Positions 10,413-20,217 are shown, counted from the first letter of the stretch. The stretch is 64,000 bases of DNA from JAXMCI01 sp046349435 (GCA_046349435.1 JAXMCI010000025.1:1-64000), one strand, 5' to 3'. Notes: generated by a model from the letters alone, not told the origin. Numbers and translations: made by a program.

Positions 10413-11533
10413 AGCCCGTCCCCGATGCCGACCCGCTTGCGGGTCAGCCCGAGCAGCATGCCCATGGCGAGCGCCAGCGCCAGGATCGAGGAGCCGCCAT
10501 AGCTGATGAAGGGCAGCGTCATGCCCTTGGTCGGCATGAGGTGCAGCGAGGAGGCCATGTTGATCACCGCCTGCAGCCCGAATCCGACCAGCAGGCCGGT
10601 GCCGCCGAGCTGCACGAACTGGCTGTTCTCCTGCATCAGCCGGCTGATGCCGCGCAGCACGATGAAGGCGAAGAGCGCGGCGATCAGCAGGCAGGCGATG
10701 AGGCCGAACTCCTCGCCGGCGACGGCGAAGACGAAGTCGGAATGGGCGTCGGGCAGCGACAGCTTGACGACGCCCTCGCCGGGGCCGCGGCCGAACATCC
10801 CGCCATTCATGAAGGCTTCGAGCGAGCGGTCGATCTGGTAGGTGTCGCCGGCATGCGGGTGGAGGAAGCCGTCGACCCGGGAGGCGACGTGCGGGAAGAC
10901 GAAGTAGGCGCCGACCAGCCCGGCGGCACCGGCCAGGCCGAGCGCCGCCACCCAGAACAGCGACAGCCCCGCGAGGAAGAACTGGGCGAGCCAGGTGACG
11001 GTGATGACGAAGGTCATGCCGAGGTCGGGCTGGCGCAGCAGCAGCGTGACGACGAGCAGGAAGAGGGCGATCGCCACCAGGTTGCCGGGGAAGCGGCGCG
11101 GCCCGTGCTGGGCGGCGAACATCCAGGCGGTGACCACCGCGAAGGTCGGCTTGAGGAACTCCGAGGGCTGCAGCGACAGGCCGCCCAGCGCCACCCAGCG
11201 CGTGGCGCCCTTGATCTCGGTGCCGACCGCCAGCGTCATCGCGGTCAGCGCCAGCGCGGCGAGGAAGCCCAGCGCCGCCATGCGGCGGATGTTGCGCGGC
11301 GACATCAGCGACACGCCGACCACGATCGCCGCCGCCGGCGGCAGCATGACGAAGTGGTGGCGCACGAGATAGAAGCTGTCGAGGCCGATGCGGGTGGCCA
11401 CCGCCGGGCTCGCCGCCAGCACCAGGATGGCGCCGAGGAAGATCAGGAATCCCAGCGCGGCCAGCGTCCACAGGTCGACCGTCCACCACCAGCGGCCGAG
11501 AACGCTCGTGTCGTTGCGGGCGAAGGTGGTCAC
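10409..11533 (-). CDS. ftsW: Septal peptidoglycan polymerase FtsW
   Basis: SEDS-family glycosyltransferase that polymerises lipid II at the septum together with FtsI. Ten or so hydrophobic spans are visible. Family signatures are the catalytic-loop region GATRWVALGGLSLQPSEF, RQPDLGMTF and the C-terminal LPFISYGGSSILALALAMG. GTG 11533, overlapping the murD stop as GTGA, gives 374 aa, the usual length. It ends in a GTGA overlap with murG. Confidence 0.96.
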   Translation of the reverse strand: MTTFARNDTSVLGRWWWTVDLWTLAALGFLIFLGAILVLAASPAVATRIGLDSFYLVRHHFVMLPPAAAIVVGVSLMSPRNIRRMAALGFLAALALTAMTLAVGTEIKGATRWVALGGLSLQPSEFLKPTFAVVTAWMFAAQHGPRRFPGNLVAIALFLLVVTLLLRQPDLGMTFVITVTWLAQFFLAGLSLFWVAALGLAGAAGLVGAYFVFPHVASRVDGFLHPHAGDTYQIDRSLEAFMNGGMFGRGPGEGVVKLSLPDAHSDFVFAVAGEEFGLIACLLIAALFAFIVLRGISRLMQENSQFVQLGGTGLLVGFGLQAVINMASSLHLMPTKGMTLPFISYGGSSILALALAMGMLLGLTRKRVGIGDGL

Positions 11534-12954
11534 GACAGCCCCAGGCTGGCCTGGCGGGGATCGGGGCCGCCCGCGGCGGCGCCCGACAGCGCCTTGACGG
11601 CGCGGCGGAAGGCCTCGCCGCGCTCCTCGAAATTGGCGAACTGGTCGAACGAGGCGCAGGCCGGCGAGAGCAGCACGACGGCGCCCGGGCGGCGCTCGGC
11701 GCGCGCCCTCTCGGCGGCGGCCGAGACCGCGGCGCCGAGCGTGCCGCAGTCGCTGCACGGCACCCGGCCGGCGAGCGCGGCGGCGAAGGCGGGCGCCGCC
11801 TCGCCGATCAGGAAGGCGTGCGCGACGCGGCCGTGGAACGGCTCGAGACCGGCGAGGCCGGTCTCCTTCGGCCGGCCGCCGAGGATCCAGTAGATCGGCT
11901 CGTAGCAGGCGAGCGCCTTGCCGGCGGCGTCCGCGTTGGTCGCCTTGCTGTCGTTGATGAAGGGGATCCCGTCGATCGTGGCGATCAGCTCCTGGCGGTG
12001 GGCCAGCCCGGGATAGGACTTGAGGCCGGCGACGATCGCCTCCTCCTCCAGGCCCAGCGCGCGGCAGGCCGCGTAGGCGGCGGCTGCGTTCTGCCAGTTG
12101 TGCGCGCCTGGCAGGGTGGCTGCGCGCCGCAGGTCCATCACCTTATGGGTAGGATTCGCAGTGGCGTCCACCAGATTGCCGTCGACCGCGGAAATGCCCG
12201 ACGAAACCGCGCTCTCGACCGAGATCGGCACGACGCGCTGCGGCCCGCGCGCGCCCAGCACGGCCCTGATGATTCGGCTCTGCGTGTCGTCGATGCCGAC
12301 CACCGCGGTGTCGCCCTCGCCCTGGCCGTCGAAGATCCGCCGCTTGGCGGCGATGTAGCCGATCATGCCGCCGTGCCGGGCGAGGTGGTCGGGCGTGATG
12401 TTGAGCAGCACGGCGACGCGGAAGCGGATCGAGGGCGTCAGCTCGAGCTGGTAGGAGGACATCTCGAGCAGGTAGAGCCCGCCCGGCTCGACCGCGGTCA
12501 GCGACAGGGCCGGCGTGCCGAGATTGCCGCCGACCTCGACGGCGCGGCCGGCCCAGCGCAGCACGTGGCCGATCAGCGCCGTGGTGGTCGACTTGCCGTT
12601 GGTGCCGGTGACGCCGACGAAGACGGCGTCCGGCCGGGCGCGGGCCAGCAGCTCGATGTCGCCGATGATCTCGACGCCGGCCGCCCGGGCCTGCGCCGCC
12701 ACCGGATGGGGCCGCGGGAAGGTGTGCGGGATGCCGGGGCTGAGCACCAGGCTGTCGGTGCGCCGCCAGTCGATCGCGGCCGGGTCGGTGAGCGGCAGGC
12801 CCTCGTCCTCGGCGGCGGCCCGCTTCTCCGGATCGTCGTCCCAGGCGAGCAGCTCGGCGCCGCCCGCGGCCAGCGCCCGCGCGGTGGCGAGCCCCGACTT
12901 GGCCAGCCCGAGCACCGCGATGGTACGGCCGGCGAAGGTGGGCAGCGCGATCAT
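11530..12954 (-). CDS. murD: UDP-N-acetylmuramoylalanine--D-glutamate ligase
   Basis: Mur ligase adding D-Glu to UDP-MurNAc-L-Ala. The N-terminus AVLGLAKSGLATARAL is the UDP-binding loop, FVGVTGTNGKSTTTALI the P-loop, and INDSKATNADAAGKAL with PGLAHRQE the C-terminal domain motifs. I chose ATG 12954 (474 aa), preceded by GAGGAG nine bases away, because homologous proteins start with a similar Met-Ile. The GTG at 12975, which overlaps the mraY stop as GTGA, would add seven residues and is a real alternative. Confidence 0.95.
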   Translation of the reverse strand: MIALPTFAGRTIAVLGLAKSGLATARALAAGGAELLAWDDDPEKRAAAEDEGLPLTDPAAIDWRRTDSLVLSPGIPHTFPRPHPVAAQARAAGVEIIGDIELLARARPDAVFVGVTGTNGKSTTTALIGHVLRWAGRAVEVGGNLGTPALSLTAVEPGGLYLLEMSSYQLELTPSIRFRVAVLLNITPDHLARHGGMIGYIAAKRRIFDGQGEGDTAVVGIDDTQSRIIRAVLGARGPQRVVPISVESAVSSGISAVDGNLVDATANPTHKVMDLRRAATLPGAHNWQNAAAAYAACRALGLEEEAIVAGLKSYPGLAHRQELIATIDGIPFINDSKATNADAAGKALACYEPIYWILGGRPKETGLAGLEPFHGRVAHAFLIGEAAPAFAAALAGRVPCSDCGTLGAAVSAAAERARAERRPGAVVLLSPACASFDQFANFEERGEAFRRAVKALSGAAAGGPDPRQASLGLS

Positions 12955-12971
12955 CGGCCGGCGCTCCTCGC

Positions 12972-14060
12972 TCACCGCAGCTTCAGCGTCGCCAGCCCGG
13001 CGAGCGCCAGGATCGAGGCGATGATCCAGAAGCGGATGACGATGGTCGGCTCGGCCCAGCCCTTCTTCTCGAAGTGATGGTGCAGCGGCGCCATGCGGAA
13101 GACCCGCTTGCCGGTCGTCTTGAAGGAGATCACCTGGACGATGACCGAGACCGCCTCGAGCACGAACAGGCCGCCGATGATGGCCAGCACCAGCTCGTGC
13201 TTGGTGACCACGCTGATGGCGCCGAGCGCGCCGCCGACCGAGAGCGAGCCGGTGTCGCCCATGAAGACCATGGCCGGCGGCGCGTTGAACCAGAGGAAGC
13301 CCAGGCTGGCGCCGACCAGCGCGCCGCAGAACACCGCCAGCTCGCCGGCGCGCGGCACGTAGTGGATCTGCAGGTAGCCGGCGAAGACCGAGTTGCCGAC
13401 CAGGTAGGCGATCATCGCGAAGCAGCCGGCGGCGATCATCACCGGCACGATCGCCAGCCCGTCCAGCCCGTCGGTCAGGTTGACCGCGTTCGAGGCGCCG
13501 ACCATCACCAGCATGGCGACCGGCAGGAACAGCCAGCCGAGCGGCAGCAGCACGTCCTTGAGGAAGGGCACCGCCAGCGTGCTGTCGAGCGGCTCCGGCG
13601 CCAGCTGGATGAAGGCGACGCCGGCGATCGCCGAGACGAGCAGCTGGCCGGCCATCTTGAGCCGCGCCGAGAGGCCCTTGCTGTTGCGCCGGGTGAGCTT
13701 GAGGAAGTCGTCGCCGAAGCCGATCGCGCCGAAGCCGATCGTGACGAAGAGCACCAGCCAGACATAGCCGTTGCCGAGATCGGCCCAGAGCAGCGTGCTC
13801 AGCACCAGCGCCAGCAGGATCAGCACGCCGCCCATGGTCGGCGTGCCCTTCTTGGTCAGCAGGTGCGATTCCGGGCCGTCGAGGCGGATCGGCTGGCCCT
13901 CGCGCTGCTTGCGCTTCAGCCAGGCGATGACGCTGGGGCCGAGCAGGAAGCTGATCAGCAGCGCCGTCAGGGCCGCGCCGCCGCTGCGGAAGGTCAGGTA
14001 GCGGAACAGGTTGAAGAGGCTGACCTCCTCGGTCAGCGGCGCCAGCAGGTTGAACAGCAT
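12972..14060 (-). CDS. mraY: Phospho-N-acetylmuramoyl-pentapeptide transferase
   Basis: Polytopic membrane enzyme that attaches phospho-MurNAc-pentapeptide to undecaprenyl phosphate, making lipid I. Family signatures are KKGTPTMGGVLIL, FGDDFLKLTRRNSKGL (catalytic Asp pair region), SNAVNLTDGLDGLA and MAPLHHHFEKKGW. ATG 14060 gives 362 aa with ten predicted spans. It starts 17 bp after the murF stop, one of the few non-overlapping junctions in the cluster. Confidence 0.96.
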   Translation of the reverse strand: MLFNLLAPLTEEVSLFNLFRYLTFRSGGAALTALLISFLLGPSVIAWLKRKQREGQPIRLDGPESHLLTKKGTPTMGGVLILLALVLSTLLWADLGNGYVWLVLFVTIGFGAIGFGDDFLKLTRRNSKGLSARLKMAGQLLVSAIAGVAFIQLAPEPLDSTLAVPFLKDVLLPLGWLFLPVAMLVMVGASNAVNLTDGLDGLAIVPVMIAAGCFAMIAYLVGNSVFAGYLQIHYVPRAGELAVFCGALVGASLGFLWFNAPPAMVFMGDTGSLSVGGALGAISVVTKHELVLAIIGGLFVLEAVSVIVQVISFKTTGKRVFRMAPLHHHFEKKGWAEPTIVIRFWIIASILALAGLATLKLR

Positions 14061-14077
14061 CGACCGACAGCATCCCC

Positions 14078-15517
14078 CTAATGGCCGGCGCCTGCGGCCG
14101 TGTCGCCGCCGGTGTCGAGACGCCGCAACGCATCCACCAGCGGCGCCATGCGGCTGCCGAGCGAGCCCTTGACCAGCACGATGTCCCCCGGCCGGACCGC
14201 GGCCGCCACCAGCGGCGCCAGCGCCGCGCTGTCGGCCGCGTGACCGGCGCGGCGCGCCGCCGGCACCGTATCGTGCAGGTGGCGCATCAGCGGGCCCGCC
14301 GTGAATAGCAGATCCAGCGCGCTCGTCTCTACATCGCCGGCGAGCGCGGCATGCAGTCGCGGCGCGTCGCGGCCGAGCTCGAGCATGTCGCCGAGCACGG
14401 CGATGCGCCGCCCGCCGGCGCCGGGCCGGGCGCGGCCGAGCACGCCGAGCGCGGCGGTGACCGCCGGCGGGCTGGCGTTGTAGCTCTCGTCGATCACCTC
14501 GAAGGGGCCGCCGGCCAGCCGCACGGTCAGGCGCTGGCCGCGGCCCTTGAGCGGCTTCAGCCGGGCGAGCTGGGCGGCGGCCGGCCCGACCTCGCCGCCG
14601 GCGGCCTGCACGGCGGCGAGCACGGCGAGGCTGTTGAGCGCCCAGTGCAGCCCGGGCATGGCGAGGCAGTACTCCAGCCGCTCGCCCAGGATGCTGGCGG
14701 AGACGGCGCTGCAGCTGGCGTGCAGCGAGCAGTCGAGCAGGCGCGCCTCGGCCGCCGGGTGGCGGCCGAAGCCGATGATCCGGCCGAGGCCGTGGTCGCG
14801 GGCCCGCCCGGCCAGCCGGTCGAACCAGGCGTTGTCGCGGTTGAGGACGGCGACGCCGGCCGGCGCCATGCCGGCGAAGATCTCCGCCTTGGCGTCGGCG
14901 ATGCCGGCCACCGAATCGAAGAACTCGAGATGCACCGCCTCGACCGTGGTGACGACGGCGACGTCGGGGCGCACCTGGCGGGTCAGCGCCAGGATCTCGC
15001 CGGCATGGTTCATGCCGAGCTCGAAGACGGCGTAGGCGACGTCGGGCGGCAGGCGGGCGAGGCTGAGCGGCACGCCCCACTGGTTGTTGAGGTTGCCGGG
15101 CGAGGCGTAGGTCGGCGCCTCGGCGCCGAGCGCCAGCGCGATCGCCTCCTTGGTGCCGGTCTTGCCGACGCTGCCGGTGACGGCGACGAAGCGGGCGCGC
15201 GAGCGGCGCCGCGCGTCGGCGCCGAGCGCCTCCAGCGCCGCCATGGTGTCGGCGACCAGCAGCAGCGGCGCGTCGGCCGGCAGGCCGGTCGGCACCCGGT
15301 CGACCACCGCCGCCGCGGCGCCGGCGGCGAGCGCGGCGGCGACATGGTCGTGGCCGTCGTGGGTCGGGCCGCGCAGCGCGACGAAGAGGTCGCCCGGGGC
15401 GAGGGTGCGGCTGTCGATCGAGACGCCGGTGGCGGCCGCAGCGGGCGCGGCCATCCGCCCGGCCGCCGGTGGCGGCGGCCGCGGTGGCCGCCTGCCACAG
15501 GACCGCGCCGCGGCCAT
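14078..15517 (-). CDS. murF: UDP-MurNAc-tripeptide--D-Ala-D-Ala ligase MurF, N-terminus scrambled by frame breaks
   Basis: Last cytoplasmic Mur ligase, adding D-Ala-D-Ala. From about residue 30 it is normal: ATGVSIDSRTLAPGDLFVAL, VTGSVGKTGTKEAI (P-loop), ELGMNHAGEI and VIDESYNASPPAV. The first ~28 residues in the ATG 15517 frame are an Arg/Pro-rich string unlike MurF. The expected start, AVLWQAATAAAATGGRADG, is instead found in the next frame between about 15450 and 15505. Two compensating indels, near 15504 and between 15431 and 15452, would explain this. The ATG at 15517 shares one base with the murE stop (TGATG). As written the enzyme would still have most of its fold but a damaged UDP-binding edge. 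Confidence 0.9.
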   Translation of the reverse strand: MAAARSCGRRPPRPPPPAAGRMAAPAAAATGVSIDSRTLAPGDLFVALRGPTHDGHDHVAAALAAGAAAAVVDRVPTGLPADAPLLLVADTMAALEALGADARRRSRARFVAVTGSVGKTGTKEAIALALGAEAPTYASPGNLNNQWGVPLSLARLPPDVAYAVFELGMNHAGEILALTRQVRPDVAVVTTVEAVHLEFFDSVAGIADAKAEIFAGMAPAGVAVLNRDNAWFDRLAGRARDHGLGRIIGFGRHPAAEARLLDCSLHASCSAVSASILGERLEYCLAMPGLHWALNSLAVLAAVQAAGGEVGPAAAQLARLKPLKGRGQRLTVRLAGGPFEVIDESYNASPPAVTAALGVLGRARPGAGGRRIAVLGDMLELGRDAPRLHAALAGDVETSALDLLFTAGPLMRHLHDTVPAARRAGHAADSAALAPLVAAAVRPGDIVLVKGSLGSRMAPLVDALRRLDTGGDTAAGAGH

Positions 15518-16989
15518 CAGGCGCGGCCGCCGGCGGCGAGCTCGGCGACGAGGCTGCGGGCGACCTCGCGGTCGTCGAAGGGATGGGTGACCCCGGCGAC
15601 GATCTGGCCGCTCTCATGGCCCTTGCCGGCGATCACCAGCAGGTCGCCGGGGGCGAGCGCGGCGATGGCGGCGCGGATCGCGGCGCGCCGGTCGCCGATC
15701 TCCCGGGCCCCGGGGCAGGCCGCCAGGATCGCCGCGCGGATGGTCGCCGGCGGCTCGCCGCGCGGGTTGTCGTCGGTGACGATCACCCGGTCGGCGAGCC
15801 GCGCGGCGACCACCCCCATATCCGGCCGCTTGCCGCGGTCGCGATCCCCTCCGCAGCCGAACACCACGGACAGGCAACCTGTGGTGTGGGGCCGGAGCGC
15901 GCCCAGCACGGTGGCCAGCGCGTCGGGGGTGTGCGCGTAGTCGACATAGATGGCGGCGCCGTTGGAGGCGCGCGCCGCGAGCTCGATGCGGCCGGGCACG
16001 CCGGCGAGCCGCGCCACCGCTTCGGCGGCGTCGGCGGTGCGGGCGCCGGTGGCGATGACGAGGCCGAGCGACGCCAGCAGGTTGTGCGCCTGGAAGGCGC
16101 CGGCGACCGGGAAGTCGAGGCTGCGGCGCTCGCCCAGCAGGCTGACGGCCAGGCGCTGGCCGCCCGCCGTCGGCGCGAGCGCCTCGAGCCTGAGGTCGCT
16201 GCCGGCCCGGCCGTAGGACAGCACCCGCAGCCCGCGCGCCCGGCAGGCGGCGGCGAGCGCCGCGAAGGGCTCGGCGTCGGCGTTCAGCACCGCGGCGGCG
16301 CCGGGCGGCAGCAGCGCCTCGAACAGCCGCGCCTTGGCCGCGAGATAGCGCTCCATGGTGCCGTGGTAGTCGAGATGGTCGCGGCTGAGGTTGGTGAAGG
16401 CGGCGGCCGAGAGCGTCAGGCCGTCGAGGCGGAACTGGTCGAGCCCGTGGCTCGAGGCCTCGAGCGCGGCATGCTCGACGCCGCCGGCGGCGAGCCCGGC
16501 GAGCGCGGCGTGCAGCGCCACCGGGTCGGGGGTGGTGAGCGAGCCGGGGCGGCGATGGTCGGGCGCCACCAGGCCGAGCGTGCCGAGGCTGGCGGCGGGC
16601 TCGCCCATGGCGGCCCAGAGCTGGCGGGTGAACTCGGCCACCGAGGTCTTGCCGTTGGTCCCGGTGACGGCGACCACGGTGCGCGGCTGGCGGCCGTGGA
16701 AGCGGGCGGCGGCGAGCGCCAGCCGGCGCCGCGGATTGTCGTCGGCGACCAGCGGCAGCCGGGCCAGCCCGGCCGGCAGCAGCGTGTTGTGCGGCGCCAG
16801 CACGGCGACCGCGCCGCGCGCCGCCGCGTCGGCGACGAAGTCGCGGCCGTCGACCTTGCCGCCGGGCAGCGCGGCGAACAGGAAGCCCGGCCGCACCTGG
16901 CGGGAATCGGCGGTCAGCCCGAGGATCTCGGGATCTGCCGCGCCGCCGCCCATCGGCCGTGCCTCGCCCATCAGCTCACTCAGCCGCAT
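15517..16989 (-). CDS. murE: UDP-MurNAc-L-Ala-D-Glu--meso-diaminopimelate ligase
   Basis: Mur ligase adding the third residue of the stem peptide. It has the Mur domain start ILGLTADSRQVRPG, the P-loop VAVTGTNGKTSVAEF, and TDDNPRGEPP. The DNPR motif marks meso-diaminopimelate rather than lysine specificity, as expected for a Gram-negative. It is 490 aa from ATG 16989, which overlaps the ftsI stop by 14 bp. It ends one base into murF. Confidence 0.96.
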   Translation of the reverse strand: MRLSELMGEARPMGGGAADPEILGLTADSRQVRPGFLFAALPGGKVDGRDFVADAAARGAVAVLAPHNTLLPAGLARLPLVADDNPRRRLALAAARFHGRQPRTVVAVTGTNGKTSVAEFTRQLWAAMGEPAASLGTLGLVAPDHRRPGSLTTPDPVALHAALAGLAAGGVEHAALEASSHGLDQFRLDGLTLSAAAFTNLSRDHLDYHGTMERYLAAKARLFEALLPPGAAAVLNADAEPFAALAAACRARGLRVLSYGRAGSDLRLEALAPTAGGQRLAVSLLGERRSLDFPVAGAFQAHNLLASLGLVIATGARTADAAEAVARLAGVPGRIELAARASNGAAIYVDYAHTPDALATVLGALRPHTTGCLSVVFGCGGDRDRGKRPDMGVVAARLADRVIVTDDNPRGEPPATIRAAILAACPGAREIGDRRAAIRAAIAALAPGDLLVIAGKGHESGQIVAGVTHPFDDREVARSLVAELAAGGRA

Positions 16990-18715
16990 GCACCAGCTCG
17001 GTGGCGTTGATGTCGACCAGCAGCTCGTTCTCCGCCGCCTTGTTGTTCTCGTCGAGCGGCGGCATGCCGATCAGCGGCGCCATGCGCTGGACGATGCGGG
17101 CGACCGCCGGGGCGGCGACCCAGCCGCCGGTGGCGTAGCCGTGCGACTTGGCGTTCGGCTTGGGCTCGTCGACCATCACCAGGATGACGTAGCGCGGGTC
17201 GGCCATCGGGAAGGCGCCGACGAACGAGGCGAGCAGCGCGCTGCGGGCGTAGCCGCGGCCCTCCTGCTTCTCCGCCGTGCCGGTCTTGCCGCCGACCATG
17301 TAGCCGGGGACGTTGGCCATCTTGCCGGTGCCGGCGTCGACCACCAGCCGCATCAGGCCGCGGATCTGCTGCGAGGTGTGGCCCGAGATCACCTGCTGGC
17401 CCGCCGGCAGGTCGGCCGGGTCGCGCCGCAGCAGGGTGGGCTGGCGCAGCACGCCGCCATCGACCATCGCCGAGACGCCCATGGCGAGGTGCAGCGGGCT
17501 GACCGACATGCCGTGGCCGAAGGCGATGGTCATGGTGTTGACGGTGCGCCAGGTCGAGGGATAGTGCGGCCGCCCGACCTCGGGCAGCTCGATGCCGACC
17601 GGCCGGAACATGCCGAGCTTCTCGAAGAAGCTCTTCTGCGTGTTGGCGCCGACCTCGACGGCCATCCGCGCCGAGCCGATGTTCGACGAGTACATGAAGA
17701 TCTCGGGCACCGACAGCGACCGGCGCTGCGCGTGATAGTCGTGAATCGTGTAGCGCCCGATCTGGATGGGCCGCGTCGCATCGAAGCGATCTGTGACGCG
17801 GACGATGCCGCTGTCCAGGGCCATCGCCGTGTTGAAGACCTTGAAGGTGGAGCCCATCTCGTAGACCCCGAGCGTGGCGCGGTTGAAGCGCGCATCGGCC
17901 GGCGCCTCGCCGGCCGCGTTGGGGTCGAAGTCGGGCAGCGAGACCATCGACAGGACCTCGCCGGTGCGGCAGTCGAGGATCAGCCCGGCGGCGCCGATGC
18001 CGTTGAAGTCGGTCATCGCCCGGGCGAGCTCGTCGCGCATGATGTGCTGCAGCCGGATGTCGATCGACAGCTGCACCGGCCGGTCGGCGCCGCGCAGCAC
18101 GTCGTCGAGCGACTGCTCGATGCCGGCCAGGCCGTGATTGTCGACGTCGGCGAATCCCACGATGTGCGACATCAGCGCGCCCTGCGGATAGACGCGCCGG
18201 TCCTCCTCCTGGAAGTAGAGGCCGGGAATGCCGAGCCGGTTGACGGCATAGACCTGGCGCGGCGTCAGGTTGCGCTTCAGCCAGACGAAGCCGCGGTCGG
18301 AGCCGAGCTTGGCCGCGAGCTCGGCCTCGCTGAGCTCGGGCAGCACGGCGGCGATGCGCTGCGCCGACTCCTGCGGGTCGATGACCTGGTGCGGGTTGGC
18401 GAACAGCGAGGAGGTCGCCAGGCTGGTGGCGAGCACCACGCCGTTGCGGTCGACGATGTCGGCCCGCGCCATCGGCGGCGGCGCCGCCGGCGCGGCCGCG
18501 GCCCGCGGCTCCGCCGAATCCTGCAGCAGGGTCACCGCGGCGAGCCGCACCCCGATCACCAGGAACGCCACCGCGAACAGCGCGCCGGTGACCAGCAGCC
18601 GGGTGCGGCCGATCTCGATGGCGCGGCGGGCGTCGCCCTCCAGCCGCACCACCTCGTCGGGGTGCGAGGGCAGGCGGCCGCCCATGGGCACGAAGGTGGC
18701 GTCGAGCATGGTCAT
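16976..18715 (-). CDS. ftsI: Septal peptidoglycan transpeptidase (PBP3)
   Basis: Class B penicillin-binding protein that cross-links septal peptidoglycan with FtsW. It has a short cytoplasmic tail, one membrane span at residues ~39-60, a pedestal domain (RADIVDRNGVVLATS) and then the transpeptidase domain. The active-site Ser-x-x-Lys is in MGSTFKVFNT (about 17844-17857), Ser-x-Asn in MYSSNIGSARM, and Lys-Thr-Gly in GGKTGTAEK (about 17275-17292). It is 579 aa from ATG 18715, which overlaps the frame-corrected ftsL stop as ATGA. Confidence 0.97.
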   Translation of the reverse strand: MTMLDATFVPMGGRLPSHPDEVVRLEGDARRAIEIGRTRLLVTGALFAVAFLVIGVRLAAVTLLQDSAEPRAAAAPAAPPPMARADIVDRNGVVLATSLATSSLFANPHQVIDPQESAQRIAAVLPELSEAELAAKLGSDRGFVWLKRNLTPRQVYAVNRLGIPGLYFQEEDRRVYPQGALMSHIVGFADVDNHGLAGIEQSLDDVLRGADRPVQLSIDIRLQHIMRDELARAMTDFNGIGAAGLILDCRTGEVLSMVSLPDFDPNAAGEAPADARFNRATLGVYEMGSTFKVFNTAMALDSGIVRVTDRFDATRPIQIGRYTIHDYHAQRRSLSVPEIFMYSSNIGSARMAVEVGANTQKSFFEKLGMFRPVGIELPEVGRPHYPSTWRTVNTMTIAFGHGMSVSPLHLAMGVSAMVDGGVLRQPTLLRRDPADLPAGQQVISGHTSQQIRGLMRLVVDAGTGKMANVPGYMVGGKTGTAEKQEGRGYARSALLASFVGAFPMADPRYVILVMVDEPKPNAKSHGYATGGWVAAPAVARIVQRMAPLIGMPPLDENNKAAENELLVDINATELVHAAE

Positions 18716-19255
18716 TGCTTGGCTCGCATGCTGGCGAGGATGGCGGCAACGTCGGCATCGGAGCCGGTGTCCGAGGCGGCGGCCGGGCGCGAGGGCGCGG
18801 GCGGGCTGGCGGGTGCGGCCAGGCTGGCGGTTGCAGGCGGGGCGGCGGGCGCCGCCGCGGCGACCTGGGTGACGTCGAGCTTCGGCAGCGCCGGGGCGGC
18901 GGGACCCGGCAGCGCCGCGATGGTCGGGCCGGGCAGCGGCACCGGGCCCTGCAGCGCGTCGGGCGGCGGCGGCACCGGCGCCGGGCGGTCGGGCAGGTCG
19001 GCGAGGCGGGCGAGCTGCGTCGCGGTGAAGGGCGCCAGCTCGAGGTGGCGGCGGGCGGGTCGCCGAGCCGGCTCGGCCGTTCAGCAGGCTCCATTCGGCG
19101 GCCAGCACGTGGATCGCCTCCTGGTCGCGCACGATCTGGCGGTTGATCTGGCCGAGATCGCCCTCCAGCGCCTGGACCTTGTACTTGACCTGGAACAGGC
19201 CGATGCCGGCGGCGATCACCAGCGCCAGCCAGACCAGGGTGGAGAGTCGGATCAT
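18712..19255 (-). CDS. ftsL: Cell division protein FtsL, with two frame breaks
   Basis: Small bitopic divisome protein. It begins at ATG 19255 (ATGA overlap with rsmH) with one span, STLVWLALVIAAGIGLFQ, and a heptad-like periplasmic helix KVQALEGDLGQINRQIVRD ending in AAEWSLLN. After that the frame fails. Restoring one base near 19078 and one near 19057-19061 gives the usual continuation, RLGDLARRHLELAPFTATQL, in register with a Pro/Ala-rich tail that ends ASMRAKQ at the TGA at 18712. That stop forms the expected ATGA overlap with ftsI. As written, translation would instead continue in frame into ftsI. Two missing bases in GC runs are the simplest explanation. The corrected length is ~181 aa. 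Confidence 0.85.
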
Positions 19256-20217
19256 GCGGCGTCTCCCCAGGCCGGCGCCGCGGTGCGCTCGGCGGTCCGC
19301 AGGCGGGCCGAGCGGGCGCGCGGATTGCGGGCGAGCTCCTCGACCGCCGGCGTCGCGGCATCCCGGGCAAGCAGGCGGAAGCTGGGCGGACGCAGCAGGG
19401 CACGGTCGGGCGGCAGGTGGCGCGACGGGCCGGGCGCGGCGCCGGCGCGGGCGCGCAGGAAGTGCTTCACCCGGCGATCCTCGAGCGAATGGAAGGCGAC
19501 GACGGCGAGCCGGCCGCCCGGCCGCAGCAGCGCCTCGGCGTCGGCGAGGCCGCGGTCGAGCTCGCCCAGCTCGTCGTTCACCGCGATGCGCAGCGCCTGG
19601 AAGGTGCGGGTCGCCGGGTCGATCTCGTCGCGCCGGGCCGGGCCGGGCCGGGCCGCCGGCCGGACGATCTCGGCGAGCTGCAGGGTGCGGGTGATCGGCG
19701 CGGCGCGGCGGGCGGCGACGATGGCGCGGGCGACGGCGCGGGCCCGCCGCTCCTCGCCGAGCTCGTGCAGCAGGTCGGCGAGCGCGCCCTCGTCGAGCTC
19801 GTTGACCAGGTCGGCGGCGCTGCGGCCGCTCTGCTCCATGCGCATGTCGAGCGGCCCGTCGCTGCGGAAGGAGAAGCCGCGCTCCGGCCGGTCGAGCTGC
19901 ATCGAGGAGACGCCGAGGTCGAGGGCCACGCCGTCGGCCGCGGTGACGCCGGCCCCGGCGAGCAGGCGGAGCATGTCGCCGAAGCGGCCGGCGATCAGCT
20001 TCAGCCGGCCGGCGAAGCGGCGCACCAGCTGGGCGGCGCCGGCCAGCGCCTCGGGGTCGCGGTCGATCCCCCAGACGGTGCAGTCGGCCGCCTCGAGCAG
20101 CGCGGTGCTGTAGCCGCCGGCGCCGAAGGTGCCGTCGACGAAGACCGCGCCGTCGCGCGGCGCCAGCGCGGCCACCACCTCGCGCAGCAGCACCGGGACG
20201 TGCGGGGCGCCGCTCAT
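19252..20217 (-). CDS. rsmH: 16S rRNA (cytosine(1402)-N(4))-methyltransferase
   Basis: SAM-dependent methyltransferase (MraW) modifying C1402 of 16S rRNA in the small subunit. The SAM-binding loop is FVDGTFGAGGYSTALLE, and DGVALDLGVSSMQLDRPERG and VVAFHSLEDRRVKHFLR are family signatures. It is 321 aa from ATG 20217, in an ATGA overlap with mraZ, and ends in an ATGA overlap with ftsL. Confidence 0.96.
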   Translation of the reverse strand: MSGAPHVPVLLREVVAALAPRDGAVFVDGTFGAGGYSTALLEAADCTVWGIDRDPEALAGAAQLVRRFAGRLKLIAGRFGDMLRLLAGAGVTAADGVALDLGVSSMQLDRPERGFSFRSDGPLDMRMEQSGRSAADLVNELDEGALADLLHELGEERRARAVARAIVAARRAAPITRTLQLAEIVRPAARPGPARRDEIDPATRTFQALRIAVNDELGELDRGLADAEALLRPGGRLAVVAFHSLEDRRVKHFLRARAGAAPGPSRHLPPDRALLRPPSFRLLARDAATPAVEELARNPRARSARLRTAERTAAPAWGDAA

